From: an uncultured Coriobacteriia bacterium
GTDB lineage: Bacteria > Actinomycetota > Coriobacteriia > Coriobacteriales > QAMH01
Assembly: GCA_948466335.1 (NCBI GenBank)
Contig: CAOKAE010000016.1
Location: forward strand, 1 to 35,638
Length of the DNA stretch: 35,638 nt
Direction: 5' to 3'
Shown: piece by piece, positions 1 through 8,477 of the stretch
How positions within the stretch are numbered: the first letter of the stretch is position 1
Layout: each line of letters begins with the position of its first letter
Position numbers and translations under genes: made by a program
The notes under the pieces: model-generated
The model's input: the letters and a program-made list of their open reading frames with translations, nothing else
Database searches by the model: none
Told to the model about the DNA's origin: nothing

Positions 1-542
1 ACCTGGTGCCGGCGCAGCAGTTTGACGAGCGCACCGTTCATGAGCATCGTGCAAGCCAGGGCCCAGTTGCGCACGAGCAGGAGGCTGCCCGGATGGGAGG
101 CGCACACCTCGTAGCCGTCAAACTCGTCGCCAATCACCCTTCCGCGTCCATCGATGCAATTGGTGCCCGCATAGTAGAGCTCGGGGCGACTCGTGTTCGC
201 GGAGATATGATCGGTGCCGGCAGCGAGCTTGGCGGGATGCCAGACATCGTCCTGGTTGGCGAGCGCGATGAAGTCGTACTCCTCGACCGGGGCATCGTAG
301 ACAAGTCCCATGATCGTACGCGTCAGACCCTGCTCCGCGCTGTTGTAGATGATCTCGATGTTGTCGTGCTCGGAGGCGTAGGTCTCGAGAATCCTGAACG
401 TGTTGTCGGTCGAGCAGTCATCGGAGATGCGCAGGGATACCTCGACGCCCTCTTGGCCGAGTATGCTATCGAGTTGTTCCGCGAGGTGTTCCTGGCCGTT
501 ATGGGTGGCCATGAGAACCAGAACGCGCGCGACGCCGGCCAT
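1..542 (-). CDS. Family 2 glycosyltransferase, 3' end cut off by the window edge
   Basis: This is a GT2 (GT-A fold) glycosyltransferase of the kind that adds sugars, often rhamnose, to surface polysaccharide on the cytoplasmic face of the membrane. The first 180 codons are present. The start ATG ends at 542 and follows a strong ribosome binding site (AAAGGGGAG). The N-terminus carries the nucleotide-sugar-binding strand (VLVLMATHNGQEHL, residues 7-20), the SDDCSTD motif at 40-46 and NQDDVW at 96-101. The QDDVW version of the DxD metal site is typical of the RfbN/rhamnosyltransferase-like GT2 subgroup. The rest of the gene lies outside the window, so acceptor and substrate cannot be assigned. 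It lies downstream of galU and tRNA-Ser on the same strand, and GalU supplies UDP-glucose, a surface-glycan precursor. Family is secure; substrate is unknown. Confidence 0.88.
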   Translation of the reverse strand, partial: MAGVARVLVLMATHNGQEHLAEQLDSILGQEGVEVSLRISDDCSTDNTFRILETYASEHDNIEIIYNSAEQGLTRTIMGLVYDAPVEEYDFIALANQDDVWHPAKLAAGTDHISANTSRPELYYAGTNCIDGRGRVIGDEFDGYEVCASHPGSLLLVRNWALACTMLMNGALVKLLRRHQ

Positions 543-580
543 GACTCCCCTTTCGCCGCTGCGTGGCCTTGCTCACGAAC

Positions 581-674
581 TGGCGGAGGGACAGGGATTC
601 GAACCCTGGAGGCAGCTCAGCACCGCCTGACGGTTTTCAAGACCGTTGCATTCAACCACTCTGCCATCCCTCCG
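581..674 (-). tRNA. tRNA-Ser(TGA)
   Basis: On the minus strand the sequence folds as a class II tRNA. The acceptor arms CGGAGGG and CCCTCCG pair perfectly and are followed by an encoded CCA. The anticodon stem-loop CGGTCTTGAAAACCG gives anticodon TGA. There is a long variable arm, as expected for serine, and a T-arm with GGTTCGAATCC. Length is 94 nt including CCA. It lies between galU and the glycosyltransferase gene. Confidence 0.97.
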
Positions 675-694
675 CATGTGGCGTGCATCGCAGT

Positions 695-723
695 ATTCTA
701 CGCGAGAAAATGAGACAAATACA
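695..723 (-). promoter_or_regulatory. Possible tRNA-Ser promoter
   Basis: Reading the minus strand, a TAGAAT -10 box (695-700) lies about 20 nt before the mature tRNA 5' end. The matching -35 window at 17 bp spacing reads TGTATT and falls inside the palindromic element at 709-741. The -10 is good and the -35 is weak, so this is tentative. Confidence 0.35.
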
Positions 724-741
724 CAGGGTATTTGTCTCATT
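709..741. repeat. Palindromic repeat element, copy A (terminator-like)
   Basis: A perfect 13-bp inverted repeat (709-721 and 729-741; arm AATGAGACAAATA) surrounds the 7-nt loop CACAGGG. The same 33 nt occurs at 17040-17072 in the opposite orientation. The galU stop codon TAA (740-742) overlaps the edge of the element, so the hairpin begins at the end of the galU message. The stem is AT-rich and long enough to act as a terminator in either direction, but no long T-tract follows. Confidence 0.75.
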
Positions 742-1594
742 ACGCGAACAGCGGACCGACCGCCTCCTTGAGATACGCGGCGATCTTGGGGTCCTTCATG
801 GCCTGCGCAACGTTTGCGGCAATCCACGAGGGCACGGTGCCGGTGTCGTAGCCGTCGCTCGGGTCGATGACGATCGCGTACATCTCCTCGCGGTCGAGCA
901 GCGAGACGAGCGCATCGGTGAGCTGAATCTCTCCGCCGGCGCCGGGTTCGGTCGTGGCAAGCAACTCCATGACGGTCGGGCTCAGCAGGTAACGGCCAAA
1001 GCTCGCGAGATTGCTCGGCGCATCCTCAAGCGCCGGCTTCTCGACCATCTCGGTGACCCTCCACACGCCGTCGCCCAGGTCCTCACCGCCGATGATGCCA
1101 AAGCGGCTCACCTCGTCATCGGGCACGGGCAGCACCGCGATGACACTCGCGCCGTCATGCGCCTCGGAGACCTCGCGCATCCTCTGGCACATCGTGTTGT
1201 CGGGCACGAGCACGTCACCCAGCATGACGAAGAACATGTCGTCGCCGGTCATGGGCGCGGCAACGTGAACGGCATGACCCAGGCCGAGCGGCTCGTCCTG
1301 GTACACGAAGCTCACGGGAAGCGTGCCCGCATGCTCGACGGCATCGGCGTAGCTATCCTTGCCCACGCCACGCAGATGATTGACGAGCGCGTCATGGGGG
1401 GAGAACTGGTCCTCGATGGACTTCTTGTCGCGACTGTTGACGATGATGACCTCGTCGACGCCTGCCTCGAGGGCCTCCTCGACGATGTATTGAATCGCCG
1501 GCTTGTCGACTACCGGCAGCATTTCCTTGGGCTGCGCCTTCGTCGCGGGCAAGAAGCGGCTTCCCAGACCAGCAGCGGGTATTACGGCTTTCAT
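740..1594 (-). CDS. galU: UTP-glucose-1-phosphate uridylyltransferase
   Basis: GalU joins UTP and glucose-1-phosphate to give UDP-glucose and pyrophosphate, a cytosolic step that supplies glucosyl donors for envelope glycans and galactose metabolism. The protein has 284 residues, within the usual bacterial range. The N-terminal nucleotidyltransferase signature is complete: AAGLGSRFLPATKAQPKEML followed by PVVDKP. Near the C-terminus is GYDTGTVPSWI, matching the family's conserved GYDxGxxxxW segment. The start ATG overlaps the leuB stop (ATGA, 4 nt), and GAGGAGGAG just upstream acts as the ribosome binding site, so galU looks translationally coupled to the leucine genes. The stop codon abuts the palindromic repeat at 709-741. 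An in-frame upstream extension is possible but would run into leuB. Confidence 0.95.
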   Translation of the reverse strand: MKAVIPAAGLGSRFLPATKAQPKEMLPVVDKPAIQYIVEEALEAGVDEVIIVNSRDKKSIEDQFSPHDALVNHLRGVGKDSYADAVEHAGTLPVSFVYQDEPLGLGHAVHVAAPMTGDDMFFVMLGDVLVPDNTMCQRMREVSEAHDGASVIAVLPVPDDEVSRFGIIGGEDLGDGVWRVTEMVEKPALEDAPSNLASFGRYLLSPTVMELLATTEPGAGGEIQLTDALVSLLDREEMYAIVIDPSDGYDTGTVPSWIAANVAQAMKDPKIAAYLKEAVGPLFA

Positions 1595-2712
1595 CTCTCC
1601 TCCTCGATGCAGGCGACGATTCTCTCGCCCATCTCCCTCGTTCCCAACACATGCGCGGCGTCCGTCGTGTCCTGCGCGATGTCGGCCGTGCGCCACCCAT
1701 CTGCGAGCACCGCATCGACCGCACGCGTTACATCGGACGCGGCCTCATCCAGATCCAATCCGTGCGCAAGCATCATAGCAGCCGAGAGCACCTGGGCCAG
1801 GGGATTGGCGATGTTTTTACCCGCAATGTCGGGGGCAGACCCATGACAGGGCTCGAACAGCGACGTGCCGTCGCCCAGCGAGGCACTCGCGAGCAGCCCG
1901 AGCGAACCGGCGAGCACGGAGGCTTCGTCGGAAAGTATGTCGCCGAAGGTGTTCTCGGTGAGGATGACATCGAACTGGCCCGGATTCATGATGAGCTGCA
2001 TCGCACAGTTGTCGACGAGCATGTCGACAATCTCGATGTCGGGATACTCGGCGGCGACCCGATGCACGACCTTGCGCCATAGACGGCCCGTGTCGAGCAC
2101 GTTGGCCTTGTCGACGCTCGTGACCTTACCTTGGCGTATTGTCGCGGCCTCGAAGGCGCGTCGCGCGATGCGCTCGATCTCGTATTCGTCGTACTCCATG
2201 ATGTCATGGGCATGTGCGCCCATGGCTGCGCCCACACCGGCACCCGCAACGCCTTCGATGGTCTTATGCTCGCCAAAGTACAGGCCACCCGTGAGCTCGC
2301 GCACGATGAGGATGTCGCAACCCCGCACTGCATCGGGCTTGAGCGGCGAGGCGTCCACGAGCGCATCATAGACGCGCACGGGGCGCAGGTTCGCATAGAG
2401 CCCGAGCTCCTTGCGCATGCCGAGCAGGCCATCTTCGGGGCGCGGCTTGTCCGGGTCGACGGTATCCCAGCGCGGACCTCCGACGGCGCCGAGCAGCACC
2501 GCATCGGCACTCCGGGCAAGGTCGAGCGTCGCCTCGGGCAGGGCACAGCCACAGGCGTCGATGGCGCAGCCGCCGATAAGCGCCTCGGTGCACGCGAATT
2601 CGATGTCGTGCTTGCGCCCGACGGCATGCAGCACGTCGAGCGCCACCCGCATGATCTCGGGACCAATGCCATCGCCCGGCAAGGCGCATATCTCATAGCG
2701 CTGCAGCCTCAT
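1591..2712 (-). CDS. leuB: 3-isopropylmalate dehydrogenase
   Basis: LeuB oxidises and decarboxylates 3-isopropylmalate with NAD+ to 2-oxoisocaproate, the last dedicated step of leucine synthesis. The protein has 373 residues. It starts with ALPGDGIGPEI, the cofactor/substrate loop of the beta-decarboxylating dehydrogenase family. It also carries the LLGAVGGP segment, RELTGGLYFG, the catalytic Lys/Asp segment VDKANVL, and the C-terminal nucleotide-binding HGSAPDIAGKNIANP. This HGSAPDIAGK form is typical of LeuB rather than isocitrate dehydrogenase. The start ATG overlaps the leuD stop codon by 4 nt (ATGA), with GGGGGAG just upstream; the stop codon overlaps galU in the same way. An ORF extension upstream of 2712 would run through leuD and is rejected. 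Confidence 0.97.
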   Translation of the reverse strand: MRLQRYEICALPGDGIGPEIMRVALDVLHAVGRKHDIEFACTEALIGGCAIDACGCALPEATLDLARSADAVLLGAVGGPRWDTVDPDKPRPEDGLLGMRKELGLYANLRPVRVYDALVDASPLKPDAVRGCDILIVRELTGGLYFGEHKTIEGVAGAGVGAAMGAHAHDIMEYDEYEIERIARRAFEAATIRQGKVTSVDKANVLDTGRLWRKVVHRVAAEYPDIEIVDMLVDNCAMQLIMNPGQFDVILTENTFGDILSDEASVLAGSLGLLASASLGDGTSLFEPCHGSAPDIAGKNIANPLAQVLSAAMMLAHGLDLDEAASDVTRAVDAVLADGWRTADIAQDTTDAAHVLGTREMGERIVACIEEER

Positions 2713-3206
2713 GCCACTCCCCCGCGTTTCCTCGTGCGGGCAACGAGGCCGCCGGCCTCGATGATTTCCTGGATGAACGGCGGGAAGGGCCGCGCGTTGA
2801 ATGTCGCGTCGGTGGTCAGGTCGGTGATGATGCCCGCCTCGGTGTCGAAGAAGACCGTATCGCCTTCGGAGATGGCATCGACCGCCTCGGGGCATTCGAT
2901 GATGGGCAATCCGACGTTGATGGCGTTGCGATAGAAGATGCGCGCGAAGCTCTTGGCGATGACGCAGGAGATGCCGGCTGCCTTGATGCAGCTGGGGGCG
3001 TGCTCGCGTGACGAGCCGCAGCCGAAGTTCTCGTCTGCGACGATGATATCGCCCGGCTTGACCCGCTGCGCGAATGTCGGGTCTATATCTTCCATACAGT
3101 GCTTCGCAAGCTCGTCCATATCAGAGGAGTTGAGATAGCGCGCAGCGATGATGGCGTCGGTATCGACGTCACGCCCGTATTTGATTACCGAACCCGTAAA
3201 TTGCAT
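2709..3206 (-). CDS. leuD: 3-isopropylmalate dehydratase small subunit
   Basis: LeuD is the swivelling-domain subunit of isopropylmalate isomerase, which with LeuC converts 2- to 3-isopropylmalate. At 165 residues it is the short (bacterial/archaeal HacB-like) form. It has the N-terminal DVDTDAIIAARYL, the NFGCGSSREHAP loop that contacts substrate at about residues 60-71, and SFARIFYRNAINVGLP. The ribosome binding site is weak (GGGAATGGG a few bases before ATG). It is separated from leuC by about 200 nt that hold the hairpin repeat at 3249-3394, unlike the overlapping junctions elsewhere in the operon. It overlaps leuB by 4 nt. Confidence 0.96.
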   Translation of the reverse strand: MQFTGSVIKYGRDVDTDAIIAARYLNSSDMDELAKHCMEDIDPTFAQRVKPGDIIVADENFGCGSSREHAPSCIKAAGISCVIAKSFARIFYRNAINVGLPIIECPEAVDAISEGDTVFFDTEAGIITDLTTDATFNARPFPPFIQEIIEAGGLVARTRKRGGVA

Positions 3207-3248
3207 AACCCATTCCCAACTAGCCTATAGAGCAGATGCCCCCATGGG

Positions 3249-3394
3249 CGCTTTGCGACGCCCGATGAGCAGAAGCGCTCAAATCGTGAGGCGGTCTTGC
3301 GAGGACTGTCTGAGCGCGCCGATCTTGCGCGCGAGTTCCACAGCAGCCGAACGATTTGAGTGCTTCGGGTGCGAATCATTGTGCGAGCAAAGCG
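3249..3394. repeat. Structured hairpin repeat element, copy 1 (leuC-leuD gap)
   Basis: A long imperfect hairpin fills most of the gap between leuC and leuD. The outer arms CGCTTTGC (3249-3256) and GCAAAGCG (3387-3394) pair perfectly. Inner arms 3272-3287 and 3351-3366 (16 nt) pair with one G-U. The centre, 3295-3347, is a 53-nt core that recurs at 8537-8589 with two substitutions outside a variable 6-nt loop. Within the core, GCGCGC pairs with GCGCGC, and GGACT pairs with AGTTCC around a bulged T. There is no coding potential worth calling. It could be a mobile palindromic repeat, a structured RNA in the operon message, or an attenuator. Confidence 0.75.
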
Positions 3395-3408
3395 TTCATG
3401 GGGGGCTC

Positions 3409-4674
3409 CTAATCCAATTGCTCTGGCGTGCAGATGAAGCCCGCCACCGCACTCGCGGCGGCGACGGCGGGGCTTGCGAGCACGACCTCACTATCTTTGG
3501 CGCCCATGCGCCCCACGAAGTTGCGGTTGGTGGTGGCAATGCAGCGCTCGCCCGATGCAAGCACCCCCATATGGCCACCCAGGCAGGGGCCGCAGGTGGG
3601 CGTCGAGATGGCGCAGTGCGCGTCGAGGAACACGTCCACAAGCCCTTCATGCACGCACTGGCGGTACACGTCCTGGGTCGCGGGGATGATGATGCACCGC
3701 ACGTTCGGAGCGACCGTCCGGCCACGCAACACGGCGGCGGCCGCACGCATGTCCTCGATGCGTCCGTTGGTGCAGCTCCCGATGACAGCCTGATCGATGC
3801 GCAGGTCATTGCAGCACGCTGCAGCCCTCGTGTTGCTGGGCAGATGTGGCAACGAGACCGTCGGCTCCACCTGCGACAGGTCGACTCGAATCGTACGCGC
3901 ATACCGCGCGTCTTCGTCAGATTGATACTCGACCCACGGGCGCTCGGCACGGGACTCCACGTAGGCGCGCGTCACGTCGTCGACGGCGAAGATGCCCGTC
4001 TTGGCGCCCGCCTCGATGGCCATGTTGCACATAGTGAAACGTCCATCCATCGAGATCTGCGCGACGGCCGGACCGGAAAACTCCATTGCCTGGTACAAAG
4101 CCCCGTCGACACCGATCATGCCGATGATGTGCAAGATGAGGTCCTTGGCGCTCACGCCGGGGGCAAGCGTGCCCTCGAACACGAACCTGATGCTCTCGGG
4201 CACCTTGAACCAGGCGCGGCCCGTCGCAAGGGCGATGCCCACGTCGGTCGATCCCATCCCCGTCGAAAACGCCCCGAGCGCGCCATAGGTACACGTATGC
4301 GAGTCGGCTCCTATGGTGAGGTCGCCGGGCACGATCACGCCCTTTTCGGGCAGCAGCGCATGCTCGATGCCCACGCACCCGATTTCGTAGTAATGCTCGA
4401 TCTCATGCTCGACGGCGAAATCGCGCATGAGCTTGGCTTGCTCGGCGCTTTTGATGTCCTTGTTCGGCGTGTAGTGGTCGGGGACCAGGGCCACCCGCGC
4501 AGGGTCGAAGACGACGTTTCCCACCTGGCGGCACACGTCGATGGCGATGGGCGCCGTGATGTCATTGGCATGCACGACGTCTACATCGCACTCCACAAGC
4601 TGGCCGGGGACGACCTCGTCGAGCCCCGCGTGCGCCGCGAGAATCTTCTCGGCGATGGTCATCGGCGCCGGCAT
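3409..4674 (-). CDS. leuC: 3-isopropylmalate dehydratase large subunit
   Basis: LeuC is the [4Fe-4S] aconitase-superfamily subunit that isomerises 2-isopropylmalate to 3-isopropylmalate together with LeuD. At 421 residues it is the short HacA/LeuC form. Cluster ligands are visible as Cys in GSCTNGR and the pair in [34 protein letters not shown] is the conserved substrate segment of the family (given in part: [15 protein letters not shown]). The start ATG at 4674 overlaps the thrS stop by one base (TAATG), which suggests translational coupling. A second in-frame ATG ending at 4662 (MTIAEK) is also possible, and neither has a strong ribosome binding site of its own. leuA is not in the window. 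Confidence 0.96.
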   Translation of the reverse strand: MPAPMTIAEKILAAHAGLDEVVPGQLVECDVDVVHANDITAPIAIDVCRQVGNVVFDPARVALVPDHYTPNKDIKSAEQAKLMRDFAVEHEIEHYYEIGCVGIEHALLPEKGVIVPGDLTIGADSHTCTYGALGAFSTGMGSTDVGIALATGRAWFKVPESIRFVFEGTLAPGVSAKDLILHIIGMIGVDGALYQAMEFSGPAVAQISMDGRFTMCNMAIEAGAKTGIFAVDDVTRAYVESRAERPWVEYQSDEDARYARTIRVDLSQVEPTVSLPHLPSNTRAAACCNDLRIDQAVIGSCTNGRIEDMRAAAAVLRGRTVAPNVRCIIIPATQDVYRQCVHEGLVDVFLDAHCAISTPTCGPCLGGHMGVLASGERCIATTNRNFVGRMGAKDSEVVLASPAVAAASAVAGFICTPEQLD

Positions 4675-6596
4675 TAGACCTGTGCTTCCTCGATGATCTT
4701 CGCGAAGTACTCGAGCTTCATCGAGCCCAGGTCGCCCTCATGACGTTCGCGCACCGCGACCTCGCCGTTTTCGACTTCCTTGTCGCCGATGACGAGCATG
4801 TAGGGAACGCGCTGTCCCTGCGCCTTGGCGATCTTGACGCGCATGGGCTCGTTCTGCTCGTACACCTCGACACGGCCGCCGTGGGCACGCAACTCGGCGG
4901 CAACCTGCTGCGCCGCCTCGGTGTGACGGTCGGCGATGGGGATGATGACGGCCTGGATCGGCGCGAGCCACAAAGGCAGATTGCCGCTCGTATGCTCGAT
5001 GAGAATGCCGAGGAAACGCTCGATGGAGCCGAAAAGCGCGCGGTGGAGCATCCAGGGACGCTCGCTCGTGTTGTCCGCCGTGCGATAGGTGACGTCGAAA
5101 CGCTCGGGCAGGTTGAAGTCGACCTGCACCGTCGAGCATTGCCACCAGCGACCGAGTGCGTCTTTGACCTTGATGTCGATCTTGGGCCCGTAGAAGGCGC
5201 CGTCACCGGGATTGATCTCGTAGGGGATGCCGCGACGCTCGATGGCCTCGCGCAGGAAGCTCTCGGCCTTCTCCCACATCTCGTCGGTGCCGATGGACTT
5301 CTCGGGACGCGTGGAGATTTCGGCCATGTACTCGAAGCCGAACTCCTTCATGATGGAATCGGCCAGGTCGAGAATGGCGCAGACCTCATCGACGACCTGG
5401 TCCTCGCGGCAGAAGACGTGGGCATCGTCCTGCGTGAAGCCACGGGCGCGCATGAGCCCGTGTACGGCCCCGCTCATCTCGTGGCGATACACGGTGCCAA
5501 ACTCGAAGTACCTGATGGGCAATTCGCGATACGAATGGATGTCGTTCTTGTAGAGGATGACGTGACCGGGGCAGTTCATCGGCTTGACGCCATACTCGCT
5601 CAGGCGAGGCTCCTCATCGCTCCCCTCGTTGATCTCGAAGAAGTACATGTTGTCCTTGTAGTAGCCGTAGTGGCCACTCGTCTTCCAGACATCCGCCTTG
5701 TAGATGTGCGGCGTGATGACCTCTTCGTAGCCCCTGCGGTACAGCTCCTTGCGCAGCCACTCCTGCATGAGGCGGATGACACGTGCGCCAGCCGGCAGGT
5801 ACAGCGGCAGGCCGACGCCGGCCTCCTCGTCCATCATGTAGATGCCGAGCTCTCGGCCGAGCTTGCGATGGTCGCGCTTCTCGGCTTCCTCGAGCAGGTG
5901 CAGGTATTCCTTGAGGTCCTTCTTGTTGAAGAACGCGGTGCCGTAGAGGCGCTGAAGCTGCTCGTTTTCGGCATCGCCCTTCCAGTACGCACCGGCAAGC
6001 TTCATGAGCTTGAAGGCGCCGACCTTGCCGGCGCGCGGGATATGCGGGCCGGTGCACAGATCGACGAAGTCACCGTGACGGTAGATCGAGATCTCCACGT
6101 CCTCGGGCAGGTCGTCGATATGCTCGAGCTTGAACTTCTGGTCCTTGAAGACCTCCTTGGCCTCGTCACGCGTGATGACCTCGCGCACGAAGGGCTCATC
6201 GGCCTTGATGATCTCCTTCATCTTGGCCTCGATGGCCTCGAAGTCGTCTGAGGAGAGGTTCTCGGTCAGTCCGAAGTCATAGAAGAAGCCGTCCTCGGTC
6301 TGCGGACCAAAGGCAATCTGCGCGCCGGAAAAGAGCGTCTGCACGGCTTCGGCCATGATATGCGCCGCCGAGTGGCGCAGGATGTCGAGGGCCTCGGGGG
6401 AGCGCTCGGTGATGATCTCGACCTGGGCGCCGTCGGCAAGCGGGGTGTCGAGGTCGACGAGCTCGCCATCGATCTTGCCGGCAATGGCCGCCTTGGCAAG
6501 ACCAGTGCCAATCGCGGCGGCGCAATCGGCCAGCGTCGCGCCAGCTTCAAGCTCCTTGCTCGAACCATCGGGGAGGTAAACGGAAATCGTGCTCAT
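4674..6596 (-). CDS. thrS: Threonyl-tRNA synthetase
   Basis: ThrS charges tRNA-Thr with threonine. The 640-residue protein has the full bacterial domain order: TGS domain (about 1-63, [13 protein letters not shown]), the editing domain (with [10 protein letters not shown]), the class II catalytic core, and the anticodon-binding domain with [16 protein letters not shown]. Motif 2 is [21 protein letters not shown] and motif 3 is [16 protein letters not shown]. The catalytic zinc Cys is in MNCPGH. The start at 6596 was chosen because AAAGGA precedes it at good spacing; the longer in-frame form lacks that support. A promoter is proposed at 6666-6694. The stop overlaps leuC, so the leucine genes appear to be read through from thrS. 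I saw no T-box leader. Confidence 0.97.
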   Translation of the reverse strand: MSTISVYLPDGSSKELEAGATLADCAAAIGTGLAKAAIAGKIDGELVDLDTPLADGAQVEIITERSPEALDILRHSAAHIMAEAVQTLFSGAQIAFGPQTEDGFFYDFGLTENLSSDDFEAIEAKMKEIIKADEPFVREVITRDEAKEVFKDQKFKLEHIDDLPEDVEISIYRHGDFVDLCTGPHIPRAGKVGAFKLMKLAGAYWKGDAENEQLQRLYGTAFFNKKDLKEYLHLLEEAEKRDHRKLGRELGIYMMDEEAGVGLPLYLPAGARVIRLMQEWLRKELYRRGYEEVITPHIYKADVWKTSGHYGYYKDNMYFFEINEGSDEEPRLSEYGVKPMNCPGHVILYKNDIHSYRELPIRYFEFGTVYRHEMSGAVHGLMRARGFTQDDAHVFCREDQVVDEVCAILDLADSIMKEFGFEYMAEISTRPEKSIGTDEMWEKAESFLREAIERRGIPYEINPGDGAFYGPKIDIKVKDALGRWWQCSTVQVDFNLPERFDVTYRTADNTSERPWMLHRALFGSIERFLGILIEHTSGNLPLWLAPIQAVIIPIADRHTEAAQQVAAELRAHGGRVEVYEQNEPMRVKIAKAQGQRVPYMLVIGDKEVENGEVAVRERHEGDLGSMKLEYFAKIIEEAQV

Positions 6597-6665
6597 GGTT
6601 GTTCCTTTCTGCCCGTGCTCGGCCACAAACCGAGTGGGACTTCGTTGATGGAAGCACTTGGCGAG

Positions 6666-6694
6666 ACACTACACCGCCGCAAGGTGCGATGCAA
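6666..6694 (-). promoter_or_regulatory. Candidate thrS-leuCDB-galU promoter
   Basis: On the minus strand TTGCAT (6689-6694) and TAGTGT (6666-6671) are separated by exactly 17 bp. This predicts a leader of about 60 nt before thrS. A short hairpin (CTCGG...CCGAG, 6618-6634) lies in that leader. The -10 is only moderately close to consensus. Confidence 0.45.
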
Positions 6695-6706
6695 GGGGAA
6701 CTTGGG

Positions 6707-7159
6707 CTAGGCCGAGCGCTGGCGCGCCTGGCGCGTGAACGGACGGCCGCAGTAGGGGCAAATCTGCCAGCTGGGCTCGAGGGGACGGCCACAGCCACCG
6801 CAGACGTTGCGAAGCTGGGCGCGGCAGTTGGGGCAGGCGACGAAATCGCTCTTCACCGGCTCGCCGCATCGGGGACAATTGCCGTAGTCGGCAAGCTGGC
6901 GCCCCATGAGCTCGAGGTTCATGACTTGCTCGGTGGAATCGGCGGCATTGAGCGGCGGGCGCATCAGGCAATAGGCGACCAGACCGGCGACGGGCACGAT
7001 GGCGACAAGCGTCCACATCATCGCAGGGGCCTCGCGCGTCTTGGCGTCCCTGTTGACCCATATGACGGAGACGATCCAAAGCCCGACGAGGATGATTGCG
7101 GTCAGGACGAGGATAACGAGTACGGGAGGTGTGAGTACCGATGCGAGTATATCGGACAT
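6707..7159 (-). CDS. Two-helix membrane protein with a C-terminal double zinc ribbon
   Basis: The 150-residue protein starts with two hydrophobic segments (about 8-33, ending in IWVNRDAKTREAP, and 48-66), so it is probably an inner-membrane protein with both ends in the cytoplasm. The last 60 residues hold two treble-clef or ribbon zinc sites: CPRCGEPV...CPNC and CGGCGRPL...CPYC. The NRDAKTRE sequence after the first helix is a common feature of zinc-ribbon membrane proteins of unknown role. The start is supported by AAGAAGGAAGC upstream. It lies between folC and thrS on the same strand but is not clearly tied to either. The function is unknown. The zinc ribbons could bind protein or nucleic acid. 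Confidence 0.85.
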   Translation of the reverse strand: MSDILASVLTPPVLVILVLTAIILVGLWIVSVIWVNRDAKTREAPAMMWTLVAIVPVAGLVAYCLMRPPLNAADSTEQVMNLELMGRQLADYGNCPRCGEPVKSDFVACPNCRAQLRNVCGGCGRPLEPSWQICPYCGRPFTRQARQRSA

Positions 7160-7205
7160 GCTTCCTTCTTACGGCCTGTGCTGGTGGACTATTGGTGAGA
7201 TTCTA

Positions 7206-8417
7206 TCACCAAATATCCTTCACCTCGCCAGCAACGGTAATCGAGCCCGTGGCGATGACCGGCTCGTTGCCGAGCAACTTGCGCGCCTCGTGAAGGTCAC
7301 GCGTGACCTCGGGGCGCACGCCGCATTCCTCTTCGACCATCGCGGCGAGTTCGGGCGCGGGAATGGCGCGGGCGGACGCCGACGCCGTGACGACGATGCG
7401 CGAGAACAGCGGACACAGCTCGCGGATGATACCGCGCGCGTCCTTGTCAGCCAACACGCCAAGCAGCAACGTGGGACGGGACGAGGGGACGGTCCCGAAG
7501 CATCTCGTTATCTCCTCGGCGAGCGCATGGGCCGACTGCGGATTATGGGCCGCATCGATGATGACGAGCGGGTCGCGTCGCAAGACCTCGAAGCGCCCGG
7601 GAATGACGAGCGCACCGAGCGCGGCACGGACGCTTTCGGGCGAGGGCTCATGCCCAAGCGCCGCAGCGACGGCTGTCAGCGCCGTCGCGAGATTCGAGCG
7701 CTGGTAGGCGGGTAGCCGCGAAAGTTCGCTGGTAAAGGGCTCCACTACGTCAAGGCATGCGCTTTCGGAGGGCGCGCCCACGCTTGCCGCCTGTTGCTCG
7801 AGCACCTTGCGCGCGGCAAGGTCGTGGGCGAACACCGCGCGGCTTCCCGCCTTGATGATGGCAGCCTTCTCGGCTGCGATCTTCTCGAGAGTGTCACCCA
7901 GAATCTCGGTGTGCTCGAGCGCAACACCCGTGATGACCGCGACATCCGGCGTCACGACACTCGTCGCGTCCCAGCGCCCACCCAAGCCGCATTCGAGCAC
8001 GGCCCAGTCGACGCCCGCCTGCGCGAAGTGCCACAGGGCCGCCGCCGTGAGCAGTTCGAACTCAGTTGCCTGCACACCGGCGCGTGCGGCCGCATCGAGC
8101 GCCGCCTCGATAGCGCGCGCGAAGTCATCGTCGCTCACAACGCGACCATCGACCTCGATGCGCTCGGGATACTTGACGAGATGCGGTGAGACGTAGAGTC
8201 CCACGGACAAGCCTTGGGCGCGCAGCAGCGCCGCAATCATGCGCGTCGTGGAAGACTTGCCGTTCGTGCCCGCCACCTGAATGCAGCGATAGCGCTTCTG
8301 CGGCTCGCCCATGGCGACACACATCGCCCCTATGGGCTCAAGAGAGGGGTTCATCCCAAACTTAAGCGCCCTTTCGAGCACCCCTACCGCCTCGTCGTAT
8401 GTCATGCGCTGTGTCAT
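7206..8417 (-). CDS. folC: Folylpolyglutamate synthase / dihydrofolate synthase
   Basis: FolC is a Mur-ligase-family ATP-dependent enzyme that adds glutamate to dihydropteroate and/or to folates, trapping them in the cell. The 403-residue protein has the P-loop QVAGTNGKSST (residues about 46-56), the SPHLVKYPERI loop, ECGLGGRWDATSV, the ALEHTEILGDT segment, and IDAAHNPQSAHAL in the C-terminal domain. The order matches bacterial FolC. The start codon has no ribosome binding site. A TAGAAT -10 box ends 8 nt before it, so the mRNA is probably leaderless. No other folate gene is nearby. Confidence 0.94.
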   Translation of the reverse strand: MTQRMTYDEAVGVLERALKFGMNPSLEPIGAMCVAMGEPQKRYRCIQVAGTNGKSSTTRMIAALLRAQGLSVGLYVSPHLVKYPERIEVDGRVVSDDDFARAIEAALDAAARAGVQATEFELLTAAALWHFAQAGVDWAVLECGLGGRWDATSVVTPDVAVITGVALEHTEILGDTLEKIAAEKAAIIKAGSRAVFAHDLAARKVLEQQAASVGAPSESACLDVVEPFTSELSRLPAYQRSNLATALTAVAAALGHEPSPESVRAALGALVIPGRFEVLRRDPLVIIDAAHNPQSAHALAEEITRCFGTVPSSRPTLLLGVLADKDARGIIRELCPLFSRIVVTASASARAIPAPELAAMVEEECGVRPEVTRDLHEARKLLGNEPVIATGSITVAGEVKDIW

Positions 8418-8424
8418 GGACGGT

Positions 8425-8430
8425 ATTCTA
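8425..8430 (-). promoter_or_regulatory. -10 box placing transcription start at the folC start codon
   Basis: TAGAAT on the minus strand ends 8 nt before the folC ATG, and no Shine-Dalgarno sequence lies between. That geometry predicts a leaderless transcript. No convincing -35 was found. Confidence 0.45.
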
Positions 8431-8477
8431 CATTAGGCGCAGAAGTATGCCGATGCTAAACGCCTATCACAGTTCTG

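Noticed and set aside
573-827. 84-codon minus-strand frame through tRNA-Ser and the palindrome
   Set aside because: It reads through the tRNA gene and the repeat; no ribosome binding site or homology.
4740-6251. 503-codon open frame antisense to thrS
   Set aside because: Composition-driven shadow of thrS, rich in His, Asp and Leu with no recognisable motif.
6597-6706. Possible T-box or other amino-acid riboswitch before thrS
   Set aside because: No TGGNACCGCG antiterminator motif and no long leader; only a short hairpin is present.
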